From: Candidatus Blautia faecipullorum
GTDB taxonomy: Bacteria > Bacillota > Clostridia > Lachnospirales > Lachnospiraceae
Length of the DNA stretch: 64,000 nt
Direction: 5' to 3'
Assembly: GCA_019115125.1 (NCBI GenBank)
Contig: DXEG01000060.1
Location: 47,725 to 111,724, forward strand
Shown: one piece after another, positions 44,060 to 53,690 of the stretch
Position numbering within the stretch: position 1 is the stretch's first letter
Layout of the letters: the number at the start of each line of letters is the position of its first letter
Notes under the pieces: model-generated
Told to the model about the DNA's origin: nothing
Databases searched by the model: none
What the model saw: the letters and a program-made list of their open reading frames with translations, nothing else
Position numbers and translations under genes: made by a program

Positions 44060-44133
44060 CGTCTCCGAGAGGATTTGAACCTCCGACCCCTCGCTTAGGA
44101 GGCGAGTGCTCTATCCAGCTGAGCTACGAAGAC
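44060..44133 (-). tRNA. tRNA-Arg (anticodon CCT)
   Basis: The 74-nt cloverleaf has a seven-pair acceptor stem (GTCTTCG with CGGAGAC, one G-T pair), D-loop AGCTCAGCTGGATAGAGC, anticodon loop CTCCTAA giving CCT, and T-loop GGTTCAAATCC. CCA is not encoded. It decodes the rare AGG codon. Confidence 0.95.
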
Positions 44134-44388
44134 ATATAAAATAAATTTATCACAGCGATAATTTTACTATATCTCTCCCGAAAAAACAAGAGATATTTAT
44201 TTTTTTCTCTTTCTTCTTATTCACTTTTCCCACCTTGCTTTTCCATGAGTTTAGAAACAGACGCAAAAACTCCGCATCACCTCTGTTCCAAAATCTCACC
44301 GCCGCGCTCAAAAACAGATTTTCTGAAACATCCATTATAATAAAACACATAAAGCCAGACCAAAAATTTAAAAAGCAGGAGAATGTCT

Positions 44389-44979
44389 ATGAATAAAATA
44401 CAAACTGCGGAAATGATCTGCCTTCTGGACAAAAGCGGTTCCATGTACGGAAAAGAGACGGACACCATCGAAAGCTATAATCATATGCTGAAAAAGCAAA
44501 AAGAGCTGCCCGGAGAAGCATATATCACTACAGTTCTGTTCAGCGACCGCCTTGAGATCCTTAATCTGCACACACCGGTTCAGAATGTAGAAGAGCTTAC
44601 AGACAAGGAATATTTTACAGAAGGCAATACCGCCCTGTTCGACGCGATAGGCAAGGTACTCACGCAGGCGGACCGGATCATTTCCCAATACAGCGAAAGT
44701 TCCACCCCCAGAGTTCTGGTATTTATCATTACTGACGGAGCGGAAAACGCCAGCAGGGATTACAGCCTTCCTGCCGTCCGCAGTCTGCTGCAGAAAAAAC
44801 AGGACGCAGGATGGGAGATCCTTTTCTTCGGAACAGACCCGGATATTCTTAAGACAGCCCAAAGCATCGGGATAAAAAAAGAACATACCTTTCCATATTC
44901 CATGGATTCCAGCGGCATACGAACCAGCTATCAGACAGCGGGCCTGTATTTTTCCAGGCTTCGCCGGAAAACTGAATAG
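44389..44979 (+). CDS. von Willebrand factor A domain protein
   Basis: The 196-aa cytoplasmic protein is a single vWA fold: MIDAS DKSGSMYG near residue 15, the conserved Thr in EGNTALFDAIG, and FIITDGAENASRDY as the third metal loop. There is no signal peptide or membrane helix. I start at 44389 because AGGAG is seven bases upstream; ATG at 44383 is too close to it. It is convergent with the kinase operon and may be its partner, since vWA proteins and Ser/Thr kinases are linked in TerY-type systems; this link is inferred. Confidence 0.8.
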   Translation: MNKIQTAEMICLLDKSGSMYGKETDTIESYNHMLKKQKELPGEAYITTVLFSDRLEILNLHTPVQNVEELTDKEYFTEGNTALFDAIGKVLTQADRIISQYSESSTPRVLVFIITDGAENASRDYSLPAVRSLLQKKQDAGWEILFFGTDPDILKTAQSIGIKKEHTFPYSMDSSGIRTSYQTAGLYFSRLRRKTE

Positions 44980-45018
44980 AAAGATTAAAAGAAAGGCGGT
45001 ATTTACATTCCCTCTGCT

Positions 45019-47583
45019 TTACGGCCAGTAATAGGACGCGCCGTCAAATCTTCTTATCGGGACAATGTGAACCGCAGTTCCTGTATTTTTATATTCCTCA
45101 TTCATAAATATCACATTGCCGATGCTCATTATCTGTACATCGTTTTCTTCCTCTGCAGTCTGCTGCCATTCACGAATATCCGATACAAGCCTCTCTCTGT
45201 CCTCAGGCTCAAACTCTCCTGCCAGCATTGCCGCGTCTGCCGCCGCTTCCTCCAGCTCCGCTCCGCTTCCCTCTTTCCTGTAGACCATCATCTGTATTAC
45301 ATCCTCATTGACCAGATCCTTTACCACCGCCAGGCAAATATCTCCCTCCATCAGATAGTGCTCCAGAACATGAAATCTCGTAAGAATCGCCCCGTATTTC
45401 TGAAGCTCCACGGTATTCTCCCTTTTTTCAGACAGCTTCGTCATTTCATAGCCATTATTTTTGAGGCTGTCCACAAGCTCCTGGGATTTTATAGAGAAAC
45501 GGAAATCGTTGCAGGGTTCTCCCCACTTCAGCACATCCTCTTCCTTCAGAGTATAAACTTCTCCGTCATTCTGGTCTATGATGCGGGAACTTCCCTCTGT
45601 CCCGGCCTTTTCCTGTGAAACGGCATGTTCTTTAACATAATCCGCGAATTCCTGATACCGGCTGCCGCCCCTGTCATAATTTCCGGCATACGCCGTTTTA
45701 TCCTCCACACGTTCCAGATACACCCCGTACCAGCTCTGAAATGAAGATTCCTGCGGTTTTATTTCCGCTTCATAAATCTCTTTGTCTCCATCCTCATAAT
45801 CGTCTCTGTGCGAAATAATGATTTCATGCTTTGCGCTTATCCTGAGATGAATATAAGCGCCCTCCTCTGGAACCATCTCCATCAGCTCTTCCGCCTCTTC
45901 CCCTGCGAGAAAGGTTTCCGGCGCAAAAAGAGAGGTCATTTTTTCAAGAAAATAAGCGCATCTCTCCCGGGTTCCCTGAAAGGAGATCCCCGTAAGACGT
46001 CCGTCCAGCAGATCATAGCGAAAATCAACCTCCTCCCCGGATAGGCGTACCTTATACCGTTCCTCCTTATTCATGAATACTGCGATCGCCGCGTCCTCAT
46101 TATTATCAATATATCCCGATCCGTAAAAGCTTGTTTCAGAAAGATCCATTTTTCCTTTTATATCCATATAATACTGCACTGCCATTTTCGCAGTCCGGTA
46201 GTCCAGATAAAAGCTCTCTGCCGCGGTATGTGCGGCGGGACAGTTTTTCGCGTCTGTCTCCTCAAGCTCGTAATAAAAATTTCTTCTCTCATTCTCTTCC
46301 TCAGGATTTTCGGCTGCTTCGCCCTCTCTTTCCCCATATTTCAAAATAAAGTCTTTTACCTCGTCATAAATCTCGTCATCCTTTTCAAAGATCCCCTGAG
46401 CCGGCGTAATATCCGTCTTTTTTCTGGCCTGCTCCAGCTTCCACTGGAAATATTCCGGCTGGTGCGTCTGAATATAAGCATAAATTCCCACCCCTCCGGC
46501 TCCTGCCAGGCAGAGAAGTGACGCGGCCGCGGCCAGCAGACGTTTCCATACATAACCCTTCATCCAACGGCCGTTTTTCCGCTCTTTGGTTCTTTCCGCC
46601 GCTTCCAGCCAGGCGTTTCCCCAATGATGCCGGACAGCTCCCGCTTCCCTGTCAAGCTCCTCCCAGGGCAGTTCCATACTTTCCAAAAAATTTCCCAGAT
46701 AAAAGAATCTTGTCTGGGGATCAGAGGCAAGTGCCTGCATCAGCCCCTCCTCCGTTCTCTGACTGATCTCCGCGTACCTGGACGGCTTTTTAAGTCCGCC
46801 CCTTTTTCCTCCTGATGACGCGCTTTCCGGCCTGTGTCCTGTGATCAGCTCATACCAGACGGAACCGAAGGCGTAGACGTCTGTCCACGGCCCCAGGATT
46901 CCTTCATTCTCAAACAGCTCCGGCGCCGCGTAATTATCTGTCTTTTCCCCGGGAGCTTCCTGATATTTTTTCGTTTCTCCTTCATTCCCGGCGTAAGCCC
47001 CGCTCTTCTCCTCCGCGCAGTGTATACAGTCCGCCAGCAGGCAGAGACGGTTCTCCTCTGTGACAAAAAGATGCGCCGGGTTTATATTGCCGTGGACCAG
47101 GCCGGCAGCATGCAGCATATTCACCGCCCGCGCGGCAGGCAGGAGCATTTCCCCCGCCCTTTTCTCAGCTATCCTTCCGTGGGTCTTTAAATATTTTTCC
47201 AATGGGATTCCCTCCGCATAAGAGGTGATCATATATCCTCTGCCGTTCTCAGAAAAATAATCTTTTACCGCAGTGATACCAGCCTGCGTGAACCTTCCGA
47301 ACAGGAGAGATGCTTCTTTTTTCTTAGTCCTCTCCCATATCTGGGAGGGATAGGCATATATCAGTACCTTCTGGTCTAAAACCAGATCATATCCCATGTA
47401 ACGGACCTTATCTCCGTCCTCTTCCAGGGCCGCTCCTGCCAGATACCTCTCACGCAGCTTTGTATATGGCTCCAGATAGCTTTCCTTCCACTGATATTCC
47501 CAGATTCCTCTTTTGCATACCGGGCAGATCTGGTCCTGCCCTCCGGTCTCACTCATACAGAAAATACATCTGTTCTGTCTCAT
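45019..47583 (-). CDS. Membrane pseudokinase with zinc ribbon and double ectodomain (K3)
   Basis: The 854-aa protein has a CxxC-x10-CxxC zinc ribbon (Cys6, 9, 20, 23), a Ser/Thr kinase-like domain, a membrane helix (about 349-371) and a 480-aa outer region. Catalytic residues are lost: the HRD loop reads HGN (164-166) and DFG reads ADC (184-186), so it is probably a pseudokinase. The outer region has two parts: A (about 375-640) resembles the K1 ectodomain (ETFLAGEEAEELMEM matching ESFLKEEEIQELLSA) and B (about 665-854) resembles K2 (YTLKEEDVLKWGEPCND, ending YYWP). It is the last gene of a four-gene operon. Confidence 0.8.
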   Translation of the reverse strand: MRQNRCIFCMSETGGQDQICPVCKRGIWEYQWKESYLEPYTKLRERYLAGAALEEDGDKVRYMGYDLVLDQKVLIYAYPSQIWERTKKKEASLLFGRFTQAGITAVKDYFSENGRGYMITSYAEGIPLEKYLKTHGRIAEKRAGEMLLPAARAVNMLHAAGLVHGNINPAHLFVTEENRLCLLADCIHCAEEKSGAYAGNEGETKKYQEAPGEKTDNYAAPELFENEGILGPWTDVYAFGSVWYELITGHRPESASSGGKRGGLKKPSRYAEISQRTEEGLMQALASDPQTRFFYLGNFLESMELPWEELDREAGAVRHHWGNAWLEAAERTKERKNGRWMKGYVWKRLLAAAASLLCLAGAGGVGIYAYIQTHQPEYFQWKLEQARKKTDITPAQGIFEKDDEIYDEVKDFILKYGEREGEAAENPEEENERRNFYYELEETDAKNCPAAHTAAESFYLDYRTAKMAVQYYMDIKGKMDLSETSFYGSGYIDNNEDAAIAVFMNKEERYKVRLSGEEVDFRYDLLDGRLTGISFQGTRERCAYFLEKMTSLFAPETFLAGEEAEELMEMVPEEGAYIHLRISAKHEIIISHRDDYEDGDKEIYEAEIKPQESSFQSWYGVYLERVEDKTAYAGNYDRGGSRYQEFADYVKEHAVSQEKAGTEGSSRIIDQNDGEVYTLKEEDVLKWGEPCNDFRFSIKSQELVDSLKNNGYEMTKLSEKRENTVELQKYGAILTRFHVLEHYLMEGDICLAVVKDLVNEDVIQMMVYRKEGSGAELEEAAADAAMLAGEFEPEDRERLVSDIREWQQTAEEENDVQIMSIGNVIFMNEEYKNTGTAVHIVPIRRFDGASYYWP

Positions 47584-47606
47584 TTTCTTCTCTCCAAGTC
47601 TTTTTG

Positions 47607-49268
47607 CTACGGCCAGTAATACCAGGGAAACCCAAGAATTCTCTTATTTGGCCCGAACTCCCATACTTGCAGCTCTTCCTCCTCCAGGACTGCCATCCAA
47701 TAATTATACGAACCGTCCATCCAGCCGTCTTCCTGCGTCCTGTTCTCAAGCTCATCAACCTTTTTCAGAGCGGATTCCCTGTCAAACGCCGGATTCTGAG
47801 CCAGAAATTCCGCCGTATCCGCCATCATTTCTTTTATTTCCTGTATCCGTTCTTCTTCGGTCTGATAATCAATGTTGAACAAATCTCCGTTTATACTGTC
47901 TTTCTTAATCACCAGACGGATTCCGTCCCCGGTCTCGTACATTTCACTTATGGCAAAATCAGTGATCACCGCGCCATATTGAAACACTTCCGCTTCAGCC
48001 GTTTCATTCTCGCCTGTTTTTTCTAAGGAATATCCTTTTTTCTCCATCCACTTCAGAAAATCCTTCCCTTTTTTATCAAAACGGAGCTGGTTGCATGGTT
48101 CTCCCCACTCCTGCGCGTCTTCCGGTTCCAGCGTATAAACCGTGCTTTTTCCCCTGGCGTAAACAGGATCTTCCTCTTTTTCCTCTGCGGAAACCGCTCT
48201 CTCCTTGATAAACGCGAGAAAAGCTTCATATTTTTCCGTCTGTCTTCCGTAGCTTCCCGCATAGGAAGAAATTTTTTTCTGCTGATTCTCACGGGACATC
48301 GCCGGAAAAGCAATAATTATGCTGATCATACAGAAAAACGCTGCCGTGCTGATACCAAGAAGCCGGAGAAAGCTTTTCTTTTTCCGCGGACTCTCTTCCG
48401 GCGGCTCCACAGCCTGTCGCAGCGCCTTCATACTGCGGAATCTTTTTTCCGGTTCCAGCTCCAGTCCCCGGCACAAAATTTTTTCTTCCTCAGGCAGGAT
48501 CTCCGCTCCATAAGCAGAGGGCAGATACAGCCTGTCCTTCCGCATACGGTCAACAGAGGGCTCCGGCCTTACTCCGGTAATCATCTCATAAAAAGCGGCG
48601 CAGAAACCATATACGTCCGTCCACGGCCCCTGCTTTCCCTTATGCAGATATTGCTCCGGCGGCGCATAGCCCTTTTTTATAAGAACCGTCATAGTTTTCT
48701 CTGTATGCAGATACTTTCTCGCGGCTCCGAAATCAATAATCTTCAGCCGGCCATTTTCCTGAAGAATCAGGTTGCCGGGATTTAAGTCCCTGTGGATGAT
48801 CCCTTTTTTATGTACCCTTTCCAGGGCCTCTGTCAAAGGCTCCATAAGCTTCCAGGCCTCTCCGAAGGACAGCGGAACGTCCTGGCTCTGCAGATATCTG
48901 TCCAGACTGATCCCCCGCACATACTCCATAACCAGATATGCTGTTTCATTTTCTTCGAACCAGTCCAGCACCTTCACCACCTCAGGAATATCAAAGAGCT
49001 GGGACAGCCTTCTCGCCTCCAGAAGAAAATCCCGCTTTCCTTTCAGAAAACATCTTCTGTCATTTTTTTCTCTGGGAAATACAATCCTCCGACCTTCCCT
49101 TTCTCTTCCCGCTATATCTCGGGGATAATATTCCTTTATGACCACGCTTTGCGCCAGTTCCGCGTCCTGTGCCAGATACGTGATCCCGAACCCGCCTGCT
49201 CCGAGAACCTTTTCCAGCCGGTATCTGTCTTTCAACATAGTCCCGTTTTTTAAACATTCCTCTCCCAT
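47607..49268 (-). CDS. Membrane Ser/Thr protein kinase (K2)
   Basis: The 553-aa protein begins directly with a complete kinase domain: GAGGFG loop (23-28), catalytic Lys45 in VVIKEYYP, HRDLNPGN (159-166) and DFG (179-181), followed by GYAPPEQY. A membrane helix (about 300-322) leads to ectodomain B (YTLEPEDAQEWGEPCNQLRF, EVFQYGAVITDF, ending FPWYYWP). All catalytic residues are present, so this is the likely active kinase of the set. It has no zinc ribbon. It lies nine bases downstream of K1, with AAGGAGA before the start. Confidence 0.85.
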   Translation of the reverse strand: MGEECLKNGTMLKDRYRLEKVLGAGGFGITYLAQDAELAQSVVIKEYYPRDIAGREREGRRIVFPREKNDRRCFLKGKRDFLLEARRLSQLFDIPEVVKVLDWFEENETAYLVMEYVRGISLDRYLQSQDVPLSFGEAWKLMEPLTEALERVHKKGIIHRDLNPGNLILQENGRLKIIDFGAARKYLHTEKTMTVLIKKGYAPPEQYLHKGKQGPWTDVYGFCAAFYEMITGVRPEPSVDRMRKDRLYLPSAYGAEILPEEEKILCRGLELEPEKRFRSMKALRQAVEPPEESPRKKKSFLRLLGISTAAFFCMISIIIAFPAMSRENQQKKISSYAGSYGRQTEKYEAFLAFIKERAVSAEEKEEDPVYARGKSTVYTLEPEDAQEWGEPCNQLRFDKKGKDFLKWMEKKGYSLEKTGENETAEAEVFQYGAVITDFAISEMYETGDGIRLVIKKDSINGDLFNIDYQTEEERIQEIKEMMADTAEFLAQNPAFDRESALKKVDELENRTQEDGWMDGSYNYWMAVLEEEELQVWEFGPNKRILGFPWYYWP

Positions 49269-49277
49269 GCGCTCTCC

Positions 49278-51014
49278 TTAATCCCCATATATAACCGCGG
49301 TGTATCCTGTATCGTCCCGGCGGATGCTGACCCGGCATCTGGCGTTAAGGCTGATGGAAATATATTCTCCTGTTTTTTCTGCCGCAGAAAGAAGCTCCTG
49401 GATTTCCTCCTCCTTAAGAAAGGATTCCGGCGAGATCACAGGCAGCATTTCAAAGAAAAAATCAGATATCCTGTCCCTGTCCGGCGACAGAAGCATTACG
49501 CTTTCCGTAAATCCCGTTACATAGTCGGATTCAATCCAGATCCGGTCCTTCCCGTAATAACAGAAATCCGTCCAGCTTAAGTGAACGCTCAGCGGATTTT
49601 CTTCCTGATCCTCATACACCGTCACATAACCGCTGAAAGAACGGTCCTCCTTTTTCCCTTTCTCTCCGGAAAAAAGCTCCATCGCTCTTTTTACCGTATC
49701 CGGCCTGACAGGCAGATTGCTATCATCCGTTCCGGGATATTCCCATCCCTCAAGCGCCTCCGCTGAAAAATGGTAGGTGCTGGAGTACTCGCTTTTCTCA
49801 TATTTATAGGCGTTTTTTTCCAGAAAGCCTACAGCCTCCTCAAATTCCTCAGAGTCCCTTGTACGGATTATCTTCCGTTCAAGATTATCCGCTTCCTCCC
49901 TGTCCTTTTTCAGTTCATAAGCGAGAATCCTTTCCGGATAAATATCTCCGTAGATCCAAAGCCCGCCTGCAAATAAAGCGGCGGCGGCTCCAAATCCCGC
50001 GAAGATTCCCGCCGCTGCCTTCAGCGCTCTCCGGAGGCGTCCCTTCTTCTTATCTGAAGCCGCCTCCCTTTCCACCCTAGTGGTAATAGTTATCCACAGA
50101 TCTCCCCATATCTCGCGGATATTCTCTTTTTCCGGCTCTCCCCAGCTTCCGGATATACCGAGAAGGGCCATCAGGTTCTCCATGCTGAAATATCTTCCCT
50201 GAATATCTACAGACAGCCCCCTCATAAATATCTGCTCCATTTTTTCCGGAACCCTTACATAGGCCCCCGGACCCTTCAGATTGTCTTTGCCCGCTCTTTC
50301 AGGAGCCGGAGGCACTTTATGTCCCGTCGTCATTTCATACCATACGGCGCAGAGAGCATAGATATCCGTCCATGGTCCGGCTTTTTCCCGCTCCTGATAC
50401 TGTTCCATGGGAGCATAGCCTTCCTTCAGCTCCTTTTCCGTTCTTTGACCGCCCTTTCGGAACGCGGCGCCGAAATCGATCAGCTTCAGCGAACCATTCC
50501 CGTCAAACAGCAGGTTATCGGGACTGACGTCCCCGTGAAGTATTCCTCTGCTGTGAAGAAAAACAAGAGCCTCCATCACAGGCTGCAGCATCCGCGCTGC
50601 CGTCTCCGCCGGAACAGAATGATGTTTTTTCAGATATTCCTTCAGACTTCCTCCTTCCAGATACTGAAGCACCAGATAGTAGTTCCCCTTTTCCTGAAAG
50701 AAATCCGTCTTTCTGACCACCCCCGGAATATCTCCTGTCTTTTCTAAAATGGCCTCTTCCTCTGAAAGTTCCTTTCCAAAATATGCCTTAACCGCTGCCG
50801 GACTATCTTCTTCCTGGTCATAGGCCAGATATGTCGCCGCGAAAGCGCCCTCTCCCAGCACTCTTCCTAACATGTACCGTTCCTTCAGCACTGTATAAGG
50901 CTTCAGCCACCTGGACTCCCATTCATACTCCCAAAGGGCTTTTTTACAGAAGGGACACCTCTGTTCCTCCGCGTCCATTTCCTTCATACAGAAAATACAT
51001 CGTCTTTTTTCCAT
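49278..51014 (-). CDS. Membrane Ser/Thr protein kinase with zinc ribbon (K1)
   Basis: The 578-aa protein has the same CxxC-x10-CxxC ribbon as K3 (Cys6, 9, 20, 23), then a kinase domain with GEGAFA, Lys76 in AAVKAYFG, HGDVSPDN (160-167; Gly replaces the usual Arg but the catalytic Asp is kept) and DFG (180-182). A membrane helix (about 331-355) precedes ectodomain A, which ends in ISISLNARCRVSIRRDD. It may be active despite the HGD loop. ATG at 51014 is preferred, nine bases after GAGG; upstream GTG and ATG codons are less well placed. Confidence 0.8.
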   Translation of the reverse strand: MEKRRCIFCMKEMDAEEQRCPFCKKALWEYEWESRWLKPYTVLKERYMLGRVLGEGAFAATYLAYDQEEDSPAAVKAYFGKELSEEEAILEKTGDIPGVVRKTDFFQEKGNYYLVLQYLEGGSLKEYLKKHHSVPAETAARMLQPVMEALVFLHSRGILHGDVSPDNLLFDGNGSLKLIDFGAAFRKGGQRTEKELKEGYAPMEQYQEREKAGPWTDIYALCAVWYEMTTGHKVPPAPERAGKDNLKGPGAYVRVPEKMEQIFMRGLSVDIQGRYFSMENLMALLGISGSWGEPEKENIREIWGDLWITITTRVEREAASDKKKGRLRRALKAAAGIFAGFGAAAALFAGGLWIYGDIYPERILAYELKKDREEADNLERKIIRTRDSEEFEEAVGFLEKNAYKYEKSEYSSTYHFSAEALEGWEYPGTDDSNLPVRPDTVKRAMELFSGEKGKKEDRSFSGYVTVYEDQEENPLSVHLSWTDFCYYGKDRIWIESDYVTGFTESVMLLSPDRDRISDFFFEMLPVISPESFLKEEEIQELLSAAEKTGEYISISLNARCRVSIRRDDTGYTAVIYGD

Positions 51015-51041
51015 CTGCGTCATCCTCACAGCAGCTTGCTA

Positions 51042-52538
51042 TTATTTGATCCTGAGATATTCCGCAAGCTCGTCCTGACGGCAGCAGGCGTCCTTATAAA
51101 CCTTATAGAGATAAAAATTTTCTCCCCGTCCCACCTGCTTATCCACATATTCCTCCATTACGGAAAACGGATCGCCGCTTTTCAAAAAATCCATCACAAA
51201 ACGGTCGAAGCCGACGCCCGGACTAAGCTGGGAAAATCCACAGTTTATAAGTATCCTGTTCATTCTCATCAGGGTAATCTTGTTGTCGTCGTCCAGAGAG
51301 ATCCTCATTTTGACAAATAACAGAAACGCGATCAGAGTTTCCCGGTTAATGTCCCGTTTTCCGGTAATAAATTCCCGGAAAAAATCCTCTCCCGACCTGC
51401 CCCGCTGATATGATTTCGCAGTCTTTTTTTCGTCCCTTCCGTACTCCTGGTTCAGCCTTTCTTCTTTTTCAAGCTCTTCCCTTTCCCGCTGCTCCAGCTT
51501 CTCCAGGGCGTCCCTCCGTTCCTCCTCATGCGGGTTCGCAGAACAATAGCCGAAAGCATGGGCAATGCGGATTTTCAGATTATCCGGCCATTCTCTTACA
51601 GGACCGTATATTTCAAATACCAGCTCCATCCAGTCCGCGGACACGTATCCGAAATAAAAATAATTAAACTCGTCAAAAATCCCCCCTGGCGTAAGAGCTG
51701 TATTTTCCAGAAGACTTTTCTTTTCCTCCAGACTCATACGTCCTTTTGTCTTTTTTGCGTCCTTTTTCAAAGCCGTAAGGGGCTTCAGAAAATTCAGCTC
51801 CTCCAGAGCGAGACTTTCCAGATATCCTCTCTCGTCCTTGTCCAACGCGTTTCCATACTGCCGGAGCATACGCTCGGAATTTTCACAGCTTTCGTAATAA
51901 CGTCCGCATTTGCTGCGGATATACAGATCCAGATATTTACAGAAATAATATCTGGCCTTTTCTCTTACAGCAGAAAAATTTTCTACATTGGCGTCCATAA
52001 AACGAAAGAAATCCTCCTCAGACCGGCTCTCCACGATCTCCTTCTCCATATATTGAGTCAGCATCTCCGTTTCCATAGTCTGATCCGCGGAATTATTTTT
52101 TATATACTCCTCCAACTGTCTCAGCGTGATCTTCCCTCCCGGAAACACCTGCTTCTTAGGATCCACAATACCACTGTATTTTTCCATATACCTCCGGTAA
52201 AGCTCCTTCCAGCTCTCATAGGAAATATGATGGCTGAAGGCAAAGATCAATCCCGCTTCATAAAGACTTCTGGCATATAAAGTCTCATATCCTTCATCCT
52301 CCAGTCTTTCATTAACCTCCTTCAAATCCATCTGTCCGGCAAAGCCCTCCGCCAGCACGGCAAGCCTTCCCGGCAAAGGACACCCGCCGCTGTCCGGAAG
52401 AAAGCCCTCCTCTGTATTCAGAAAGTTCATCGTAAGGTTTGTCACCATTTCCTCAAAAAGATTATTTCTTTTCCTCATACCCTTCTCCTGCTTTTTATTG
52501 ATATCCTTCAGATCTCTCAGATTAAGCGTGTTTTTCAT
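51042..52538 (-). CDS. Unknown cytoplasmic protein, first gene of the kinase operon
   Basis: I do not recognise a family. The 498-aa protein has no signal peptide or membrane helix, is rich in charged helices, and has a likely coiled-coil at about 350-385 (ALEKLEQREREELEKEERLN). The C-terminal 110 residues (DFFREFITGKRDINRETLIA FLLFVKMR, RINRILI-type, FSQLSPGVGFDRFVMDFLKS) may be a small helical domain. It is 28 bp upstream of K1, so it is probably part of the same signalling unit, perhaps as substrate or adaptor. Confidence 0.6.
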   Translation of the reverse strand: MKNTLNLRDLKDINKKQEKGMRKRNNLFEEMVTNLTMNFLNTEEGFLPDSGGCPLPGRLAVLAEGFAGQMDLKEVNERLEDEGYETLYARSLYEAGLIFAFSHHISYESWKELYRRYMEKYSGIVDPKKQVFPGGKITLRQLEEYIKNNSADQTMETEMLTQYMEKEIVESRSEEDFFRFMDANVENFSAVREKARYYFCKYLDLYIRSKCGRYYESCENSERMLRQYGNALDKDERGYLESLALEELNFLKPLTALKKDAKKTKGRMSLEEKKSLLENTALTPGGIFDEFNYFYFGYVSADWMELVFEIYGPVREWPDNLKIRIAHAFGYCSANPHEEERRDALEKLEQREREELEKEERLNQEYGRDEKKTAKSYQRGRSGEDFFREFITGKRDINRETLIAFLLFVKMRISLDDDNKITLMRMNRILINCGFSQLSPGVGFDRFVMDFLKSGDPFSVMEEYVDKQVGRGENFYLYKVYKDACCRQDELAEYLRIK

Positions 52539-52624
52539 GATTCCTGATTTATTACAATTTTACTGTTTTTTAAGTTTAAGGACAAGAACTATTATGCACG
52601 CCAAGCTCAAAGGCGTTAGCTATA

Positions 52625-52737
52625 GCATCCATAGAGGAGCGTTTATATTATAGGAAAGTTTGTATATTACAGTTTAGAACAATTTGGAGTACCCTCTCTT
52701 TACAAGGACACACACGCCTCTTGTAAAGAGAGGGTAC
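52625..52737 (+). ncRNA. Candidate small RNA or dispersed element, copy 1
   Basis: A 63-bp box (52625-52687, with the core TATTATAGGAAAGTTT) recurs at 59962-60024 with about three quarters identity. Here it is followed directly by a perfect 18-bp stem (52689-52706 with 52720-52737) and TTTCAT. Copy 2 has the same box followed by a related CCCTCTCT/AGAGAGGG hairpin. The combination suggests a transcribed unit with its own terminator, or a mobile repeat. Confidence 0.4.
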
Positions 52738-52749
52738 TTTCATATAATA

Positions 52750-52782
52750 CAAAAAGCAGGGCATCTCACCAAGATGCCCTGC
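52750..52782 (-). terminator. Terminator of the parA-serS-DUF3881 gene group
   Basis: GCAGGGCATCT (52756-52766) pairs with AGATGCCCTGC (52772-52782); on the minus strand TTTTTG follows. It lies 19 bp after the DUF3881 stop. Confidence 0.8.
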
Positions 52783-52800
52783 CGACTGTTCATTATTTAC

Positions 52801-53670
52801 TTAGAAATGAAGCTGTCCCTGCAGCCAGATCACGGCCCGGAGCCGTCTTCCCACTGCCGGCTCGCCCAGCAGATCCTCTCTGTTAATGCAGACGTCAAAC
52901 TGCATATTATTGCTCTCAATGGTAAGCTGCAAAATCTCCTCCCCTGTGGAAATGTTCCGGAAAGAGTGGAAATCCAGAATTTCTCCCATAACGCTGTACT
53001 GGTCGCACTGTATCCCATAAGGCATAAAATAGGAGTCTACGATGGTAAAAATATCCTCCGTGGCGATCCTGTGGGAGATCATCGAGTAGGTATCCATTTC
53101 CTCCATGGTGAGATTTTCCATTGCCTCCTCATCGCCGTTTCGCGCCGCGGCGATCAGATAGTTTCTGTTTTTTGTCAGCTCCTTATCTACGCTGACGGCC
53201 TCCTTATCCTTCTGGGCCGGAAAAAGGATCCTGCCCTCGCTGGCAAGGCCCGACAGAGTAAGCGGCTGGTTATTCATATTCCCTTTATACTGCTCCGTCA
53301 GGTATTCCGCCGCGTTCTGCAGATAAAAAATCAATGTGATCCCTATCCGCAGATCATCGCAGGCGCCTGCATAGGATTCCTTATCCAGGTGCTTTTCCAC
53401 AGTTACCTGTTCCTGCGTAGTGACTCCCATTCCTCTGAAAAACGGGAAATAATAATCCACATGAAAACGATTCTCTTCATCATACTGTCCGCAGACCGTA
53501 ATTCCACAGTCGCATCCGTAATTTTTGGAGAATTCCACAAAAACACCGTCCGGATGATCCTCCACGGCTGTCTTTTCATCATAGTTTCTTACTACGTCAT
53601 GGATCAGCTCCTTAATCTCTCTTCTGTTTTTCAGCTTTGAAAATCCAACTGCCCTCAGATAACTGTGCAC
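52801..53670 (-). CDS. DUF3881-family protein
   Basis: The 289-aa soluble protein opens MHSYLRAVGFSKLKNRREIK and contains FSKNYGCDCGITVCGQYDEE, YYFPFFRGMGVTTQEQVTVE and ESYAGACDDLRIGITLIFYL, matching the DUF3881 family of Lachnospiraceae. Function is unknown. A GTG start at 53670 follows GGAGGT at good spacing. It is encoded 20 bp downstream of serS and likely co-transcribed. Confidence 0.75.
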   Translation of the reverse strand: MHSYLRAVGFSKLKNRREIKELIHDVVRNYDEKTAVEDHPDGVFVEFSKNYGCDCGITVCGQYDEENRFHVDYYFPFFRGMGVTTQEQVTVEKHLDKESYAGACDDLRIGITLIFYLQNAAEYLTEQYKGNMNNQPLTLSGLASEGRILFPAQKDKEAVSVDKELTKNRNYLIAAARNGDEEAMENLTMEEMDTYSMISHRIATEDIFTIVDSYFMPYGIQCDQYSVMGEILDFHSFRNISTGEEILQLTIESNNMQFDVCINREDLLGEPAVGRRLRAVIWLQGQLHF

Positions 53671-53690
53671 GACAACACCTCCACACTCTT

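Noticed and set aside
50085-51140. TTATCCACA motifs resembling DnaA boxes
   Set aside because: Single copies inside kinase and neighbouring coding sequence, not clustered.
52684-53640. 318-codon plus-strand frame opposite DUF3881
   Set aside because: Antisense of a conserved gene; its first part runs through a hairpin and a terminator.
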